A DNA stretch of 64,000 nucleotides from Embleya scabrispora. GTDB lineage: Bacteria; Actinomycetota; Actinomycetes; Streptomycetales; Streptomycetaceae. The notes under the pieces were generated by a model, which saw only the letters and a program-made list of their open reading frames with translations, was not told the DNA's origin and ran no database searches. The stretch lies in the NCBI RefSeq assembly GCF_002024165.1, contig NZ_MWQN01000001.1, positions 4,691,501 to 4,755,500 on the forward strand, given 5' to 3'. Both the position numbers and the translations under genes were made by a program. Below are positions 39,704 to 49,293 of the stretch, one piece after another (positions within the stretch are counted from its first letter, which is position 1; each line of letters opens with the position of its first letter).

Positions 39704-40269
39704 CCCGCCGAACCGGCCGAGCCCGACCCCGGGCGGTTCGGGTACAGCCGCACCCGCACCCGGCGCAGCAGCGAGAGCGGGTCGTGATACGCGGGCACCA
39801 GCAACCCCCAGTGCAGACACGGCACCGGCAGATGGAACGGCCCCGGCGCCAGCACCCCGATCGGTTCACCCGCCGCGACCACCCGGCCCGCCGCCACCGA
39901 CGCGAGCACCGGCTCGTAGGTGGTGCGCACGTCGCCGTGCCGCACGGTGATCACCCCGCGCCCGGCCACCGCGCCGGCGAACACCACCACCCCCGCGCCC
40001 GCCGCGCGCACCGACTGGCCCACCGTCGCGGCCAGATCCACCCCACGATGCCCGGCCAGCCACGCCGCAGCCGGCGGCTCGAACCCGCGCAGCACCACCG
40101 GCCGCGGATCCAGCGGCCACACCCAGCGCCGCGCCTCCGGCGCGGCCCGCGCCGCCCCCGACGCGAGCGGCACCGGGGAGGCGAGGGGCGATGCGACCGT
40201 CGACACCACGGCGGTGAGCAACAGCAGACCCATCACGGCGGGTCCGCGACCCGCCCTCGATTCGTTCAT
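39442..40269 (-). CDS. M23-family peptidase, frame continues antisense into tetR
   Basis: 275 residues as an open frame. The N-terminal signal peptide (VMGLLLLTAVVSTVASPLA) is followed by the LytM/M23 fold: WPLDPRPVVLRGF, GHRGVDLAA with zinc ligands His and Asp, YEPVLASVAAGRVVAAGEPIG and CLHWGLLVP with the last zinc His. The family part ends at about residue 180 (RVRVRLYP); the remaining ~95 residues are Ser/Thr/Arg-rich antisense translation of tetR. Likely a cell-wall hydrolase. It diverges from rpsB. Confidence 0.75.
   Translation of the reverse strand: MNESRAGRGPAVMGLLLLTAVVSTVASPLASPVPLASGAARAAPEARRWVWPLDPRPVVLRGFEPPAAAWLAGHRGVDLAATVGQSVRAAGAGVVVFAGAVAGRGVITVRHGDVRTTYEPVLASVAAGRVVAAGEPIGVLAPGPFHLPVPCLHWGLLVPAYHDPLSLLRRVRVRLYPNRPGSGSAGSAGYATRATPPSTRARVADSTSAGSAPPSIRRTAASTMPWTSVATSIGSRWPSADSASTTSSTIRPWAARMRSRAFVSSSPVEIATTTR
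39708..39741. terminator. Hairpin between tetR and M23 domain end
   Basis: CCGAACCG (39708-39715) pairs with CGGTTCGG (39734-39741). It begins 5 nt after the tetR stop and lies just past the conserved part of the peptidase, the expected place for a bidirectional terminator. Confidence 0.5.
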
Positions 40270-40723
40270 GCGCCCACACTCACCGCCCGCGCCGGACGCG
40301 TGCGCCGATCCGCGCCGGCCTGTGGACAAACAGCCGTCCGATGCGCGTAGACAACTCTTTCGTCCACAAGCGGTCGCCGATCGCCGAAGTGCGATACGCC
40401 ACGAAAAGCCGGCATACAAGCCGACGAGGCGGTGGAAAAGGGTGGCCGGAAGGCGAGTCGCCCGGCCGCGTACCGGTCCCGTACACTTCCCGGAGCGGCC
40501 CGGCCTTCCGGGTCGACTTCGCGCGCCCACCTTCGAGCCGCCGACGTCCCGCATGGCGAGACGCCAGTGAGCGGGACTCGATGGGGACACCTCTCGGTCC
40601 GGGAATCCGCAAGGACCTCGGCGTGGTGTCGCGGGCGTCAGGCGTGACGGCGACCCGTCGTCACGACACAACCGAGAGTCCCGGGCTCGATCGCCGGGAC
40701 GAGAGTCCAAGGAGCGTACGGCC
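40270..40723 (+). promoter_or_regulatory. 454-nt rpsB upstream region with DnaA-box-like sites
   Basis: No gene is supported here. TGTGGACAA (40321-40329) is a perfect reverse DnaA box (TTGTCCACA), and TCGTCCACA (40360-40368) is a one-mismatch box in the opposite orientation. A -10-like TACACT occurs at 40482-40487. Short stems near 40640-40700 precede the ribosome site AAGGAG (40709-40714), so a long structured rpsB leader is likely. Confidence 0.5.
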
Positions 40724-41662
40724 ATGGCCGTCGTCACGATGCGGGAGCTGCTGGAAAGCGGCGTCCACTTCGGTCACCAGACCCGCCGCTGGAACCCGAA
40801 GATGAAGCGCTTCATCTTCACGGAGCGCAACGGCATCTACATCATCGACCTGCTCCAGTCGCTGTCGTACATCGACCGCGCCTACGAGTTCGTCAAGGAG
40901 ACCGTCGCCCACGGCGGCACGATCCTGTTCGTCGGCACCAAGAAGCAGGCGCAGGAGGCGATCGCCGAGCAGGCGACGCGCGTGGGCATGCCCTACGTCA
41001 ACCAGCGCTGGCTCGGCGGCATGCTGACCAACTTCTCGACCGTCTACAAGCGCCTCCAGCGCCTGAAGGAGCTCGAGCAGCTGGACTTCGACGACGTGGC
41101 CGGCTCGGGCATGACGAAGAAGGAACTGCTCGTCCTCAAGCGCGAGAAGGACAAGCTGGCGAAGACCCTCGGCGGCATCCGCGACATGCAGCGCGTGCCC
41201 TCGGCCGTGTGGATCGTGGACACCAAGAAGGAGCACATCGGCGTCGGCGAGGCCCGGAAGCTGCACATCCCGGTCGTCGCGATCCTCGACACCAACTGTG
41301 ACCCCGACGAGGTCGACTACAAGATCCCGGGCAACGACGACGCGATCCGCTCGGTCACGCTGCTCACCCGCGTGATCGCCGACGCCGTCGCCGACGGTCT
41401 CATGTCGCGTGCCGGTGGCGCCGCCGCCGACACCAAGGCCACCGCCGGCGAGCCCCTCGCCGACTGGGAGCGCGAGCTCCTCGAGGCGGGCAAGAAGGAC
41501 GAGGCCGCTCCGGCCGAGGCCGCCCCCGCCGCCGAAGAGGTCGCCGAGTCCGGCTCGGTCACCGAGGCCGACGTCGAGGCCGAGGCCACCGAGGCCGCTC
41601 CGGCCGCCGAGGCCGCCCCGGCCACCGAGGCGCCCGCCGCCGAGGCCGACCCGCAGGCCTGA
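40724..41662 (+). CDS. rpsB: 30S ribosomal protein S2
   Basis: 312 residues. The S2 core ([56 protein letters not shown]) is complete. The C-terminal 70 residues are an Ala/Glu/Pro-rich tail typical of Streptomyces S2. Ribosome site AAGGAG lies 9 nt before the ATG. A hairpin separates it from tsf. Confidence 0.98.
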   Translation: MAVVTMRELLESGVHFGHQTRRWNPKMKRFIFTERNGIYIIDLLQSLSYIDRAYEFVKETVAHGGTILFVGTKKQAQEAIAEQATRVGMPYVNQRWLGGMLTNFSTVYKRLQRLKELEQLDFDDVAGSGMTKKELLVLKREKDKLAKTLGGIRDMQRVPSAVWIVDTKKEHIGVGEARKLHIPVVAILDTNCDPDEVDYKIPGNDDAIRSVTLLTRVIADAVADGLMSRAGGAAADTKATAGEPLADWERELLEAGKKDEAAPAEAAPAAEEVAESGSVTEADVEAEATEAAPAAEAAPATEAPAAEADPQA

Positions 41663-41670
41663 CCCTGGAA

Positions 41671-41705
41671 CGAGGGGTACGACGGCCCGGCCGGCGTACC
41701 CCTCG
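41671..41705 (+). terminator. 11-bp hairpin between rpsB and tsf
   Basis: CGAGGGGTACG (41671-41681) and CGTACCCCTCG (41695-41705) pair perfectly with a 13-nt loop, 8 nt after rpsB. Probably a partial terminator that sets the S2 to EF-Ts ratio. A TTGACC hexamer (about 41780) could begin a secondary tsf promoter. Confidence 0.7.
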
Positions 41706-41865
41706 CCCTGTGCCGGGACCCGATCACGGCGCGTACGCATCCCGTACGTCCCCGTATGTGTCGGAATACCGCACGGACCCTTGACCTTCATCGGGTGGGG
41801 CGACACCCTCACCCCCAGTCGCTCGGGCAACCGGGCCGCTGACCGAGAGACGAGAGAATCAGGAC

Positions 41866-42699
41866 ATGGCGAACTTCTCCGCCGCGGACGTGAAGAAGCT
41901 CCGTGAGCTCACCGCCGCGGGCATGATGGACTGCAAGAAGGCCCTCGAAGAGGCCGAAGGCGACGTCGACAAGGCGGTCGAGATCCTTCGCGTCAAGGGC
42001 CAGAAGGGCGTCACCAAGCGCGAGGGTCGCTCGGCGTCCAACGGCGCGGTCGTCGCGCTGCTCGACGGCAACGCCTCCGGCGTCCTGGTCGAGCTCAAGT
42101 GCGAGACCGACTTCGTGGCCAAGAGCCCGAAGTTCATCGAGGCCGCCAACGCGATCGCCGCGCACGTCGCCAAGACCTCGCCCGCCGACATCGCCGCGCT
42201 GCTCGCGAGCGAGATCGAGGCCGGCAAGAGCGTCCAGCAGTTCGTGGACGACGCGAACGTCACGCTCGGCGAGAAGATCGTGCTCGACCGCTTCGCGCAG
42301 TACGCCGACGGCTTCGTCGCCGCGTACCTGCACAAGACCAGCCCCGACCTGCCCGCGCAGATCGGCGTGCTGATCGAGCTGGACGGCGCCAACGCCGAGG
42401 TGGCCAAGGACGTCGCGCAGCACATCGCCGCGTTCTCGCCCACCGTGCTCGCCCGCGAGGACGTGCCGGCCGAGACGGTCGCGACCGAGCGTCGGGTGGC
42501 CGAGGCCACCGCGCGCGAGGAGGGCAAGCCCGAGGCCGCCCTGTCCAAGATCGTCGAGGGTCGGGTGACCGGCTACTTCAAGGACAACGTGCTGCTCGAC
42601 CAGGCGTTCGCCAAGGACAGCAAGAAGTCCGTGGGCAAGGTCCTGGACGAGGCCGGCGTCAAGGTCAAGCGCTTCACCCGCTTCAAGGTCGGCGTCTGA
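41866..42699 (+). CDS. tsf: Elongation factor Ts
   Basis: 277 residues. N-terminal UBA-like domain VKKLRELTAAGMMDCKKALEE is the EF-Ts signature; the core domain (ASNGAVVALLDGNASGVLVELKCETDFVAK) catalyses GDP release from EF-Tu. ATG at 41866. Conserved order rpsB-tsf-pyrH-frr. Confidence 0.98.
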   Translation: MANFSAADVKKLRELTAAGMMDCKKALEEAEGDVDKAVEILRVKGQKGVTKREGRSASNGAVVALLDGNASGVLVELKCETDFVAKSPKFIEAANAIAAHVAKTSPADIAALLASEIEAGKSVQQFVDDANVTLGEKIVLDRFAQYADGFVAAYLHKTSPDLPAQIGVLIELDGANAEVAKDVAQHIAAFSPTVLAREDVPAETVATERRVAEATAREEGKPEAALSKIVEGRVTGYFKDNVLLDQAFAKDSKKSVGKVLDEAGVKVKRFTRFKVGV

Positions 42700-42812
42700 T
42701 CGCCACTTGCGGCACCGCTTCGGCCGGGAAGTGAACACGGCCGGGGCATGTAGTAGGCATGAACGCAGTGAAAAGCAGTATGGCGAGGAGGCCGCAAGGC
42801 GTGGAGGGAACC

Positions 42813-43589
42813 GTGCAGGAAACCGAAACGAAGGCGGCCTCCTCGTCGTCCGCCGAGGGCGACGAGCCGAACCCCTACGCGCGCCGGGTGCTGCTCAAGC
42901 TCTCCGGTGAGGCGTTCGCGGGCGGCGGGGCCCTCGGCGTCGACCCCGACACCGTGCAGACCATCGCGCTCCAGATCGCCGACGTGGTCCGTCGCGGCAC
43001 CCAGGTCGCCATCGTGATCGGTGGCGGCAACTTCTTCCGCGGCGCCGAGTTGCAGATCCGCGGCATGGACCGGGCCCGCTCGGACTACATGGGCATGCTC
43101 GGCACCGTGATGAACTGCCTGGCGCTCCAGGACTTCCTGGAGAAGCAGGGCATCGACACCCGCGTGCAGACCGCCATCACGATGGGCCAGGTCGCCGAGC
43201 CGTACATCCCGCGCCGCGCCGTGCGACACCTGGAGAAGGGCCGCGTGGTCATCTTCGGCGCGGGCATGGGCATGCCCTACTTCTCCACCGACACCACGGC
43301 CGCCCAGCGCGCGCTCGAGATCGACGCGGTCGCGCTGCTCATGGCCAAGGGCGTCGACGGCGTATACGACTGCGACCCGAAGTCCAACCCGGACGCGGTC
43401 ATGTTCGATCGTCTGGATCACGCCGAGGTGCTCGCCCGCGGGCTCAAGGTCGCGGACGCCACCGCGATCAGCCTGTGCATGGACAACGAACTGCCGATCG
43501 TCGTCTTCAACCTGCTCGTCGAGGGCAACATCGCCCGCGCCGTGCGGGGTGAGAAGATCGGCACCCTGGTCAGCCGTACCGACGGCTGA
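42813..43589 (+). CDS. pyrH: Uridylate kinase
   Basis: 258-residue amino-acid-kinase-fold UMP kinase making [22 protein letters not shown] starts the core, with [26 protein letters not shown] and [17 protein letters not shown] 42813 with GGAGGG 6 nt upstream is chosen over the longer ATG frame at 42759. Confidence 0.96.
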   Translation: MQETETKAASSSSAEGDEPNPYARRVLLKLSGEAFAGGGALGVDPDTVQTIALQIADVVRRGTQVAIVIGGGNFFRGAELQIRGMDRARSDYMGMLGTVMNCLALQDFLEKQGIDTRVQTAITMGQVAEPYIPRRAVRHLEKGRVVIFGAGMGMPYFSTDTTAAQRALEIDAVALLMAKGVDGVYDCDPKSNPDAVMFDRLDHAEVLARGLKVADATAISLCMDNELPIVVFNLLVEGNIARAVRGEKIGTLVSRTDG

Positions 43590-43621
43590 TCGACGGCGAC
43601 AGGACCGGGACAGGAGCCGAC

Positions 43622-44179
43622 ATGATCGACGAGATTCTCCTCGAGGCCGAGGAAAAGATGGAGAAGGCCGTCGCGGTCGCCAAGGACGACTTCGCGGCGA
43701 TCCGCACGGGCCGGGCCACCCCGGCCATGTTCAACAAGATCCTCGTGGACTACTACGGCTCGCCGACCCCGGTGAACCAGCTCGCGTCGTTCACCACCCC
43801 CGAGCCGCGGATGGTCCTGGTGACCCCGTTCGACGGCGGTTCGAGGAACGCGATCGTCAAGGCGATCCGCGACTCCGACCTCGGGGTCAACCCGACCGAC
43901 GACGGCAAGGTCATCCGGGTCGTCTTCCCGCAGCTCACCGAGGAACGCCGCAAGGAGTTCATCAAGGTGGCGCGGAGCAAGGGCGAGGACGCGAAGATCT
44001 CGCTGCGGTCGATCCGCCGCAAGGCCAAGGACACGCTCGACAAGCTGGTCAAGGACGGCGAGTCCGGCGAGGACGAGGTGCGTCGCGCCGAGAAGGAACT
44101 CGACGACACGACCCACAAGTACGTCGCGCAGATCGACGAGTTGCTCAAGCACAAGGAAGCCGAGCTGCTCGAAGTCTGA
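43622..44179 (+). CDS. frr: Ribosome recycling factor
   Basis: 185 residues, full length for [17 protein letters not shown] and the region [16 protein letters not shown] are diagnostic. It splits post-termination ribosomes with EF-G. Its stop shares one base with the cdsA start (TGATG). Confidence 0.98.
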   Translation: MIDEILLEAEEKMEKAVAVAKDDFAAIRTGRATPAMFNKILVDYYGSPTPVNQLASFTTPEPRMVLVTPFDGGSRNAIVKAIRDSDLGVNPTDDGKVIRVVFPQLTEERRKEFIKVARSKGEDAKISLRSIRRKAKDTLDKLVKDGESGEDEVRRAEKELDDTTHKYVAQIDELLKHKEAELLEV

Positions 44180-45453
44180 TGAACGACTCGACCTGGGGCG
44201 GTACGCCGCCGGCCGATCCGCCCGCGGGAGCGCACCCCGATCTGCCGCCCGGCCACGACCCGTACGGGTCGTACGGCGCGTGGCCGGAGCAGGTCCCGGA
44301 CGCGCCGACGGGTTACGACGCGGCCCCCTACGATGCGATCCGGCCCGGCAGGCCGGACGGCCACGGCGACGGTGCCACTCGTGCGCAGCAGCACTTTCCC
44401 GCCGGCGTCGGGGTACGGACACAGGATGACCACACGCAGGTGCTCTCACCGATCGCGGGTCACGACCCGGACGACGGATCGCAAGCCGACGCGGGCGAGC
44501 CGTTTCACGAGGAGCCCATTCGACGGGACCCGGCGCACGCCGAGGCACCACGCGAGGGCCGTGTGGTGACCGGGGACCAACCCGCGAAACCGGTCGGCAA
44601 GGCCGGACGCAACCTGCCCCAGGCGATCGGCGTCGGCCTCGCCCTCGGCGGGGTGATCGTGGCCTCGCTGCTCACCGTCCAGGTGTTGTTCGTGGGCGTC
44701 GTGCTGCTCGCGGTCCTGGTCGGACTGTGGGAGCTGGCGGGCGCCTTCGGCCGGGCCGAGGCGGTCGCCGACGCGGCCGGGCGGACCGCGCAGGGCGCCA
44801 CCGTCGGGCGCGGGATCCGGATCCCGGTGATCCCGCTCGCGGTCGGCTCGGCGGCGATGTTGATCGCCGCCTACGCGCGCGGTGCGCAGGGGTTGGCCGT
44901 GGCGACCGCGCTGACCGCCGTGGCGGTGATGATCTGGCGGATGACCGAGGGCCCCGAGGACTTCCTGCGGGACATGACGGCGGGTGTGTTCACCGTCTTC
45001 TACCTGCCGTTCCTGGCCGGCTTCGCGGTGCTCATGCTGGGCGACGACGACGGCGCGAAGCGGGTGCTGACCTTCATCGTGCTGGTGGTGTGCGCCGACA
45101 CCGGCGCCTACGCGGCCGGGGTGATCTCCGGGGGCCGACACAAGATGGCGCCCACGATCAGTCCGGGCAAGAGCTGGGAGGGCTTCGCCGGCGGCGTGGT
45201 GCTGGCCGCCGCCGCGGGCGCGCTGTGCGTGATGTCCATGCTGGACGGCGCGTGGTGGCAGGGCGCCGTGGTGGGCGTCGCGGCCGCGGCCGTGTCCGCG
45301 CTCGGCGACCTCGCCGAATCGATGATCAAGCGCGACCTCAAGGTCAAGGACATGGGCAGCCTGCTGCCCGGTCACGGCGGCGTGATGGACCGCCTCGACT
45401 CGCTGCTCGCCGCCGCCCCGGTGGTGTGGCTGCTGCTCGCCGTATTCGTATGA
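44179..45453 (+). CDS. cdsA: Phosphatidate cytidylyltransferase
   Basis: 424 residues. The first ~140 are a disordered acidic and Pro-rich tail, longer than in most bacteria but usual in actinomycetes. Then about eight helices and the CDP-alcohol signature SALGDLAESMIKRDLKVKDMG...GHGGVMDRLDSL near the C-terminus. Makes CDP-diacylglycerol from phosphatidate and CTP in the membrane. The GATG overlap couples it to frr. Confidence 0.95.
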   Translation: MNDSTWGGTPPADPPAGAHPDLPPGHDPYGSYGAWPEQVPDAPTGYDAAPYDAIRPGRPDGHGDGATRAQQHFPAGVGVRTQDDHTQVLSPIAGHDPDDGSQADAGEPFHEEPIRRDPAHAEAPREGRVVTGDQPAKPVGKAGRNLPQAIGVGLALGGVIVASLLTVQVLFVGVVLLAVLVGLWELAGAFGRAEAVADAAGRTAQGATVGRGIRIPVIPLAVGSAAMLIAAYARGAQGLAVATALTAVAVMIWRMTEGPEDFLRDMTAGVFTVFYLPFLAGFAVLMLGDDDGAKRVLTFIVLVVCADTGAYAAGVISGGRHKMAPTISPGKSWEGFAGGVVLAAAAGALCVMSMLDGAWWQGAVVGVAAAAVSALGDLAESMIKRDLKVKDMGSLLPGHGGVMDRLDSLLAAAPVVWLLLAVFV

Positions 45454-45551
45454 CCCGGACCTGATCCGGCAGCACCTCGGACCAGGCCACGCAGACGCAC
45501 GGAGCGGGGTCGATCCGGCCCCGCCCGTACACCTGCGACACTGGACGAGCC

Positions 45552-46658
45552 ATGCCCAAACCAGGAGAACTCACCTTCACCGCGCCGCCGCGTCGTTCGA
45601 AGCCGCCGCGCCACCTTGCCGACCTCACCCTCGCCGAGCGCCGCGAGGCGGTGGCCGAGCTGGGCGAGAAGCCGTTTCGCGCGGCCCAACTGTCCAAGCA
45701 CTACTTCGGCCACCTCTCGGACGACCCGGAGCAGTGGACCGACATGCCCGCCGCGACCCGGGCCAGGCTCGCCGAGGCGCTGCTGCCCTCGCTGATGACC
45801 TCCGTACGGGACATCTCCTGCGACGACGGGGCCACCCGGAAGTCGTTGTGGAAGCTCTTCGACGGCACCCTCGTCGAGGCCGTCCTGATGCGCTACCCCG
45901 ACCGGGTCACGATGTGCGTGTCCTCGCAGGCGGGCTGCGGGATGAACTGCCCGTTCTGCGCCACCGGCCAGGCGGGCCTGACCCGCAACCTGTCCACCGG
46001 CGAGATCGTCGAGCAGGTGCTCGCCGGCGCCCGGTCGCTCGCGCGCGGCGAGGTGCCCGGCGGTCCGGGACGGGTCAGCAACATCGTCTTCATGGGGATG
46101 GGCGAGCCGCTGGCCAACTACAAGGCCGTGGTCGGCGCGGTGCGCCGGCTCGTCGACCCGAGCCCCGAGGGCCTGGGCATCTCCGCCCGCTCGGTGACCA
46201 TGTCCACGGTCGGCCTGGTCCCCGCGATGTACAAGCTCGCCGAGGAGCGGATCCCGGTCACCCTCGCGCTGTCCCTGCACGCGCCGGACGACGAGCTGCG
46301 CAACACGCTCGTCCCGGTCAACACCCGCTGGGACGTGCGCGAGGTGCTGGACGCCGCCTGGCACTACGAGGGCGTCACCGGTCGCCGGGTCTCCGTCGAG
46401 TACGCGCTGATCAAGGACATCAACGACCACGGCTGGCGGGCCGACCTGCTCGGGCGTCGGCTGAAGAACCACAACGCGCACGTCAACCTGATCCCGCTCA
46501 ACCCGACCCCGGGGTCGAAGTGGACCGCCTCCACGGCCGAGCGCCAGGAGGAGTTCGTCCGGCTGTTGACCAAGCACGGCGTGCCGGTCACCGTCCGGGA
46601 CACCCGAGGCCGCGACATCGACGGCGCGTGCGGACAGCTCGCCGCCGCCGAGGTCTGA
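45552..46658 (+). CDS. rlmN: 23S rRNA (adenine2503-C2)-methyltransferase
   Basis: 368-residue radical SAM enzyme. The cluster motif [20 protein letters not shown] and [10 protein letters not shown] are diagnostic. The second catalytic Cys lies near the C-terminus in GACGQL. It methylates A2503 of 23S rRNA and A37 of some tRNAs. ATG 45552. Confidence 0.96.
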   Translation: MPKPGELTFTAPPRRSKPPRHLADLTLAERREAVAELGEKPFRAAQLSKHYFGHLSDDPEQWTDMPAATRARLAEALLPSLMTSVRDISCDDGATRKSLWKLFDGTLVEAVLMRYPDRVTMCVSSQAGCGMNCPFCATGQAGLTRNLSTGEIVEQVLAGARSLARGEVPGGPGRVSNIVFMGMGEPLANYKAVVGAVRRLVDPSPEGLGISARSVTMSTVGLVPAMYKLAEERIPVTLALSLHAPDDELRNTLVPVNTRWDVREVLDAAWHYEGVTGRRVSVEYALIKDINDHGWRADLLGRRLKNHNAHVNLIPLNPTPGSKWTASTAERQEEFVRLLTKHGVPVTVRDTRGRDIDGACGQLAAAEV

Positions 46659-47048
46659 TTCCGCGGCGTGATCGGCGGGCGGCCCACGCCGGCCCGCCGA
46701 TCCACGGGGACACAGTCGGCAAGCGGGACAATCGGTGCAGGTCACGGGTGCGCGGCGCGGCGATATAGAACGGGTAACGAATCCTTATCGGATTCTTAGG
46801 CCGCACAGGGCAGACTGATCTCAGTGCCAAGCCGTCGGATCCTTTGATCCCCCCGTTCGAATGATCCGGCGGTGGCACGCCCAAGCCGCCGGTCGAAGGG
46901 ACACGATCCGGCGCACGGCTCGGGGTCGCGTGGCCCCCGAGACGAGAAGCACTTCGAGCCCGTCGCGGAAGGGGACGCCGCGCCGGGCTCGGAGTGTTTT
47001 CCCATGTCCGAGTGTTTTTCGGGCTGGACGTCTTCCCATGTCCGGGGT
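46659..47048. other. 390-nt convergent intergenic region with repeats
   Basis: Downstream of rlmN and of the minus-strand ABC permease. Besides the terminator at 46670-46702, an AT-rich inverted repeat GAATCC/GGATTC lies at 46779-46795. Two direct copies of TTCCCATGTCCG lie at 46999-47010 and 47033-47044, and GAGTGTTTT occurs twice near 46992 and 47010. Frames are short and unsupported. Confidence 0.55.
46670..46702 (+). terminator. Terminator after rlmN
   Basis: Arms 46670-46680 and 46692-46702 pair over 11 bp, loop 11 nt, starting 11 nt after the stop. Confidence 0.75.
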
Positions 47049-48359
47049 TCAGGCCCGGCGCCGCCGCCGCGGTCGTTCGTCCCGCAGGATCACCGCCGCC
47101 GCCGCGATCAGCGCGGCCGCCGGCAGGCCGACCGCCCAGACCGTGCCGAGCAGCGCGGCGTGGGTGGAAACCGTCGGGAACGGATTCGCGCCCTCGTGTG
47201 CGGGCCAGGCCGCCAGTGCGCCGACCGTGATCGCCGTCGGCACGCAGACCAGGACCGGGACGGCGAGGGCGACCAGGGCCGCGCGGCGATCCGTCGGGGT
47301 GGCCGCGCCGATCGTGTGCAGGGTTCGCGAGGTCTCCCGGCGGGCCGGGCCGTACTCGATCACCACCGCGAACAACATCGCCGCCGCACACAGCGAGACC
47401 GTGGCCACCGTCAGGAACAGTGGTGCGTCGGCCATCCGGACCGGCGTGCGCTCGCCCGCGAGCCGGCCGGTGGTGACCACCGCCAGCGCGATCGTGGTCA
47501 GTCCGAGCGGCAGCGCCAAGCCGTGCGCGCCGGCCTCCATCCGCCGGGCCGCGCACAACGTCCAGACCCGACCGGCCCGGGAGGCCCAGCCGCCGCCGAT
47601 CCAGGCCACCAACCACGGCACGGTCAGCGCGGCCCCGATCAGCACCGCGGCGTATCCCGCCACCGCCGCCGGCAGCGCGCCGTGCGGCAACTGCTCGGGG
47701 CGCGCCGGGTCGGCGATCAGGTACTGCGCGAGCAGCCCGGCGAGCACCAGGAGCGGTCCGACGTACGGCGCCACCCGCGGCGACGACCGGGGCGACGGGC
47801 CCCGCACCGCGCTCGCCGCGGCGATCGCCGCGATCGTGGGCACCACCACGAGCAGCGCCACCAGGCCCGGCCAGTGCACCTCGGCGCCCACCACGAGCAG
47901 TCGGCGAACCGCGGGCGGGACCGAATCCCGCACCGAGCGCAGCAGCAGGTGTGCCTGCATCCCGGCAATCGTGCCGACCAGGGCCGTGATCGCCGCCTCC
48001 GTCGCGACCGCCCCCCGCCCCCTCGCGTGCCCTGCCCCATGTCCCGCGGCCGGCGGGCCCTCGGCGATCGCGGCCCGAGCGTGCCGGGCGCGGTCGGCCC
48101 GGTCGTGCCGGTGCAGGATCGCGAGCCGGGTGCCGACCGCGGTCAGCACCGCCACGGCGGCCAGCACCGGCAGCGCCGCGAGCAGCGGACCGGTCGGCGC
48201 CGGTGCCGCGCGCCCGCTCGGGCGCGCCCAGGCCAGCAGGCAGAGCAGCACGATCGTGGCACTGCCCGCCAGCGCCGCGCCGGCCAGTACCCGCACCGCG
48301 TCGACCCGGGACGCGCCGTGCCACGCGTCGCGCAAGAACCGTGCGCCGGTTCCGGACAT
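47049..48359 (-). CDS. ABC transporter permease subunit
   Basis: 436 residues, about ten hydrophobic helices (for example VLAGAALAGSATIVLLCLLAW, VALLVVVPTIAAIAAASAV, AVAGYAAVLIGAALTVPWLVA and LTVATVSLCAAAMLFAVVI). It resembles FtsX/MacB-like permeases but is highly divergent. Partner ATPase starts 4 nt upstream. Substrate unknown. Confidence 0.7.
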   Translation of the reverse strand: MSGTGARFLRDAWHGASRVDAVRVLAGAALAGSATIVLLCLLAWARPSGRAAPAPTGPLLAALPVLAAVAVLTAVGTRLAILHRHDRADRARHARAAIAEGPPAAGHGAGHARGRGAVATEAAITALVGTIAGMQAHLLLRSVRDSVPPAVRRLLVVGAEVHWPGLVALLVVVPTIAAIAAASAVRGPSPRSSPRVAPYVGPLLVLAGLLAQYLIADPARPEQLPHGALPAAVAGYAAVLIGAALTVPWLVAWIGGGWASRAGRVWTLCAARRMEAGAHGLALPLGLTTIALAVVTTGRLAGERTPVRMADAPLFLTVATVSLCAAAMLFAVVIEYGPARRETSRTLHTIGAATPTDRRAALVALAVPVLVCVPTAITVGALAAWPAHEGANPFPTVSTHAALLGTVWAVGLPAAALIAAAAVILRDERPRRRRRA

Positions 48360-48363
48360 CGCC

Positions 48364-49113
48364 CTACCACCCCTCCGCGCGCGGATCGAGACGGCCCTCG
48401 CGCAGGATCAGACCGTGGTCCGCGTGCGCCGCCACCCGCCGATCGGCGGTGGCCAGCACGAGGGTGATCCCGTGCGAGCGCACGGCGGAGACCAGGATCC
48501 GCATCAGATGGTCGAGTTCGACGCCGGCCAGGCCGTGCGCCGGCTCGTCCGCGAAGACCACCGCCGGTCGGGTGACCAGCGCGCGGGCGACCGCCGCCCG
48601 ACGCAGCAGCGCCGGCCCCAGGCCCGGCGGCCGGGACTCGGCGTACTCCGTGACGTCGAGCCGGTCCATCCAGTGCCGGGCGATCGCGAACGCCTCGGTG
48701 CGGCGCATACGATCCAGCAGCAGCGGCAGGGCGACGTTCTCCGCGACGGTCAACTCCGGCAGCAGCCGGGTGCGGCCGTCGACCAGGCCGAAGTACCTGC
48801 GCCGCAGCGCGGTACGGCCCTTCTCGTCGAGCACGTGCACCGGACCGCTGTTGAACCAGACCTCGCCGGCGTCGGGGGCGAGCACGCCGGACAGGCACGC
48901 GAGGAGCGCCGACTTGCCGGCGCCGTCGGGCCCGGTGATCGCGAACGTCTCGTCGGCGCGGACCGCGGCCGAGACGTCGCGCAGCAGCGTGCGCGGCCCC
49001 TGGGTGAGGGTCAGTCCGCGAGCGCGCAGCACGTCGTTGTCGGGCGGCGCGGTCGGCGCGTCGGCGACGGCGCGCCGGTCGGCGGGTCTGGTCGCGCGGG
49101 ACGACAGGGACAT
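48364..49113 (-). CDS. ABC transporter ATPase with degenerate catalytic motifs
   Basis: 249 residues, MacB/LolD-like order. Walker A GPDGAGKS (61-68) and Walker B VVFADEP (Glu190) are intact. The signature LSGGQ is replaced by PPGLGPALLRR (about 162-172), the Q-loop Gln is replaced (FGLVDGRTRLLPEL) and the H-switch reads LATADRRV without His. So ATP may bind but be hydrolysed poorly. GGGAGG precedes the ATG. Confidence 0.8.
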   Translation of the reverse strand: MSLSSRATRPADRRAVADAPTAPPDNDVLRARGLTLTQGPRTLLRDVSAAVRADETFAITGPDGAGKSALLACLSGVLAPDAGEVWFNSGPVHVLDEKGRTALRRRYFGLVDGRTRLLPELTVAENVALPLLLDRMRRTEAFAIARHWMDRLDVTEYAESRPPGLGPALLRRAAVARALVTRPAVVFADEPAHGLAGVELDHLMRILVSAVRSHGITLVLATADRRVAAHADHGLILREGRLDPRAEGW

Positions 49114-49293
49114 GGCACACCTCCCGCAGAGTTACGTTCGTAGCCGCCCGTTCTCCTCCAACGAGCGTCGCGGCACGTGGTTTCGGCACGGACGACAAAC
49201 CCCCTCGGTCGGGGAGCCCTGTCGGCGGCGGGAGTTCGCACACATCATGATGAGGCGAACAGGTGTCTCGAACGCGTTCCGAACGGGGTGCAC

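Noticed and set aside
40321-40368. Replication origin at the DnaA boxes
   Set aside because: Only two boxes, no dnaA, dnaN or parAB genes and no AT-rich unwinding region nearby.
46588-48324. 578-codon minus-strand frame
   Set aside because: Different frame from the ABC permease it overlaps, runs into rlmN antisense, and is Gly/Arg/Ala-rich without hydrophobic segments.
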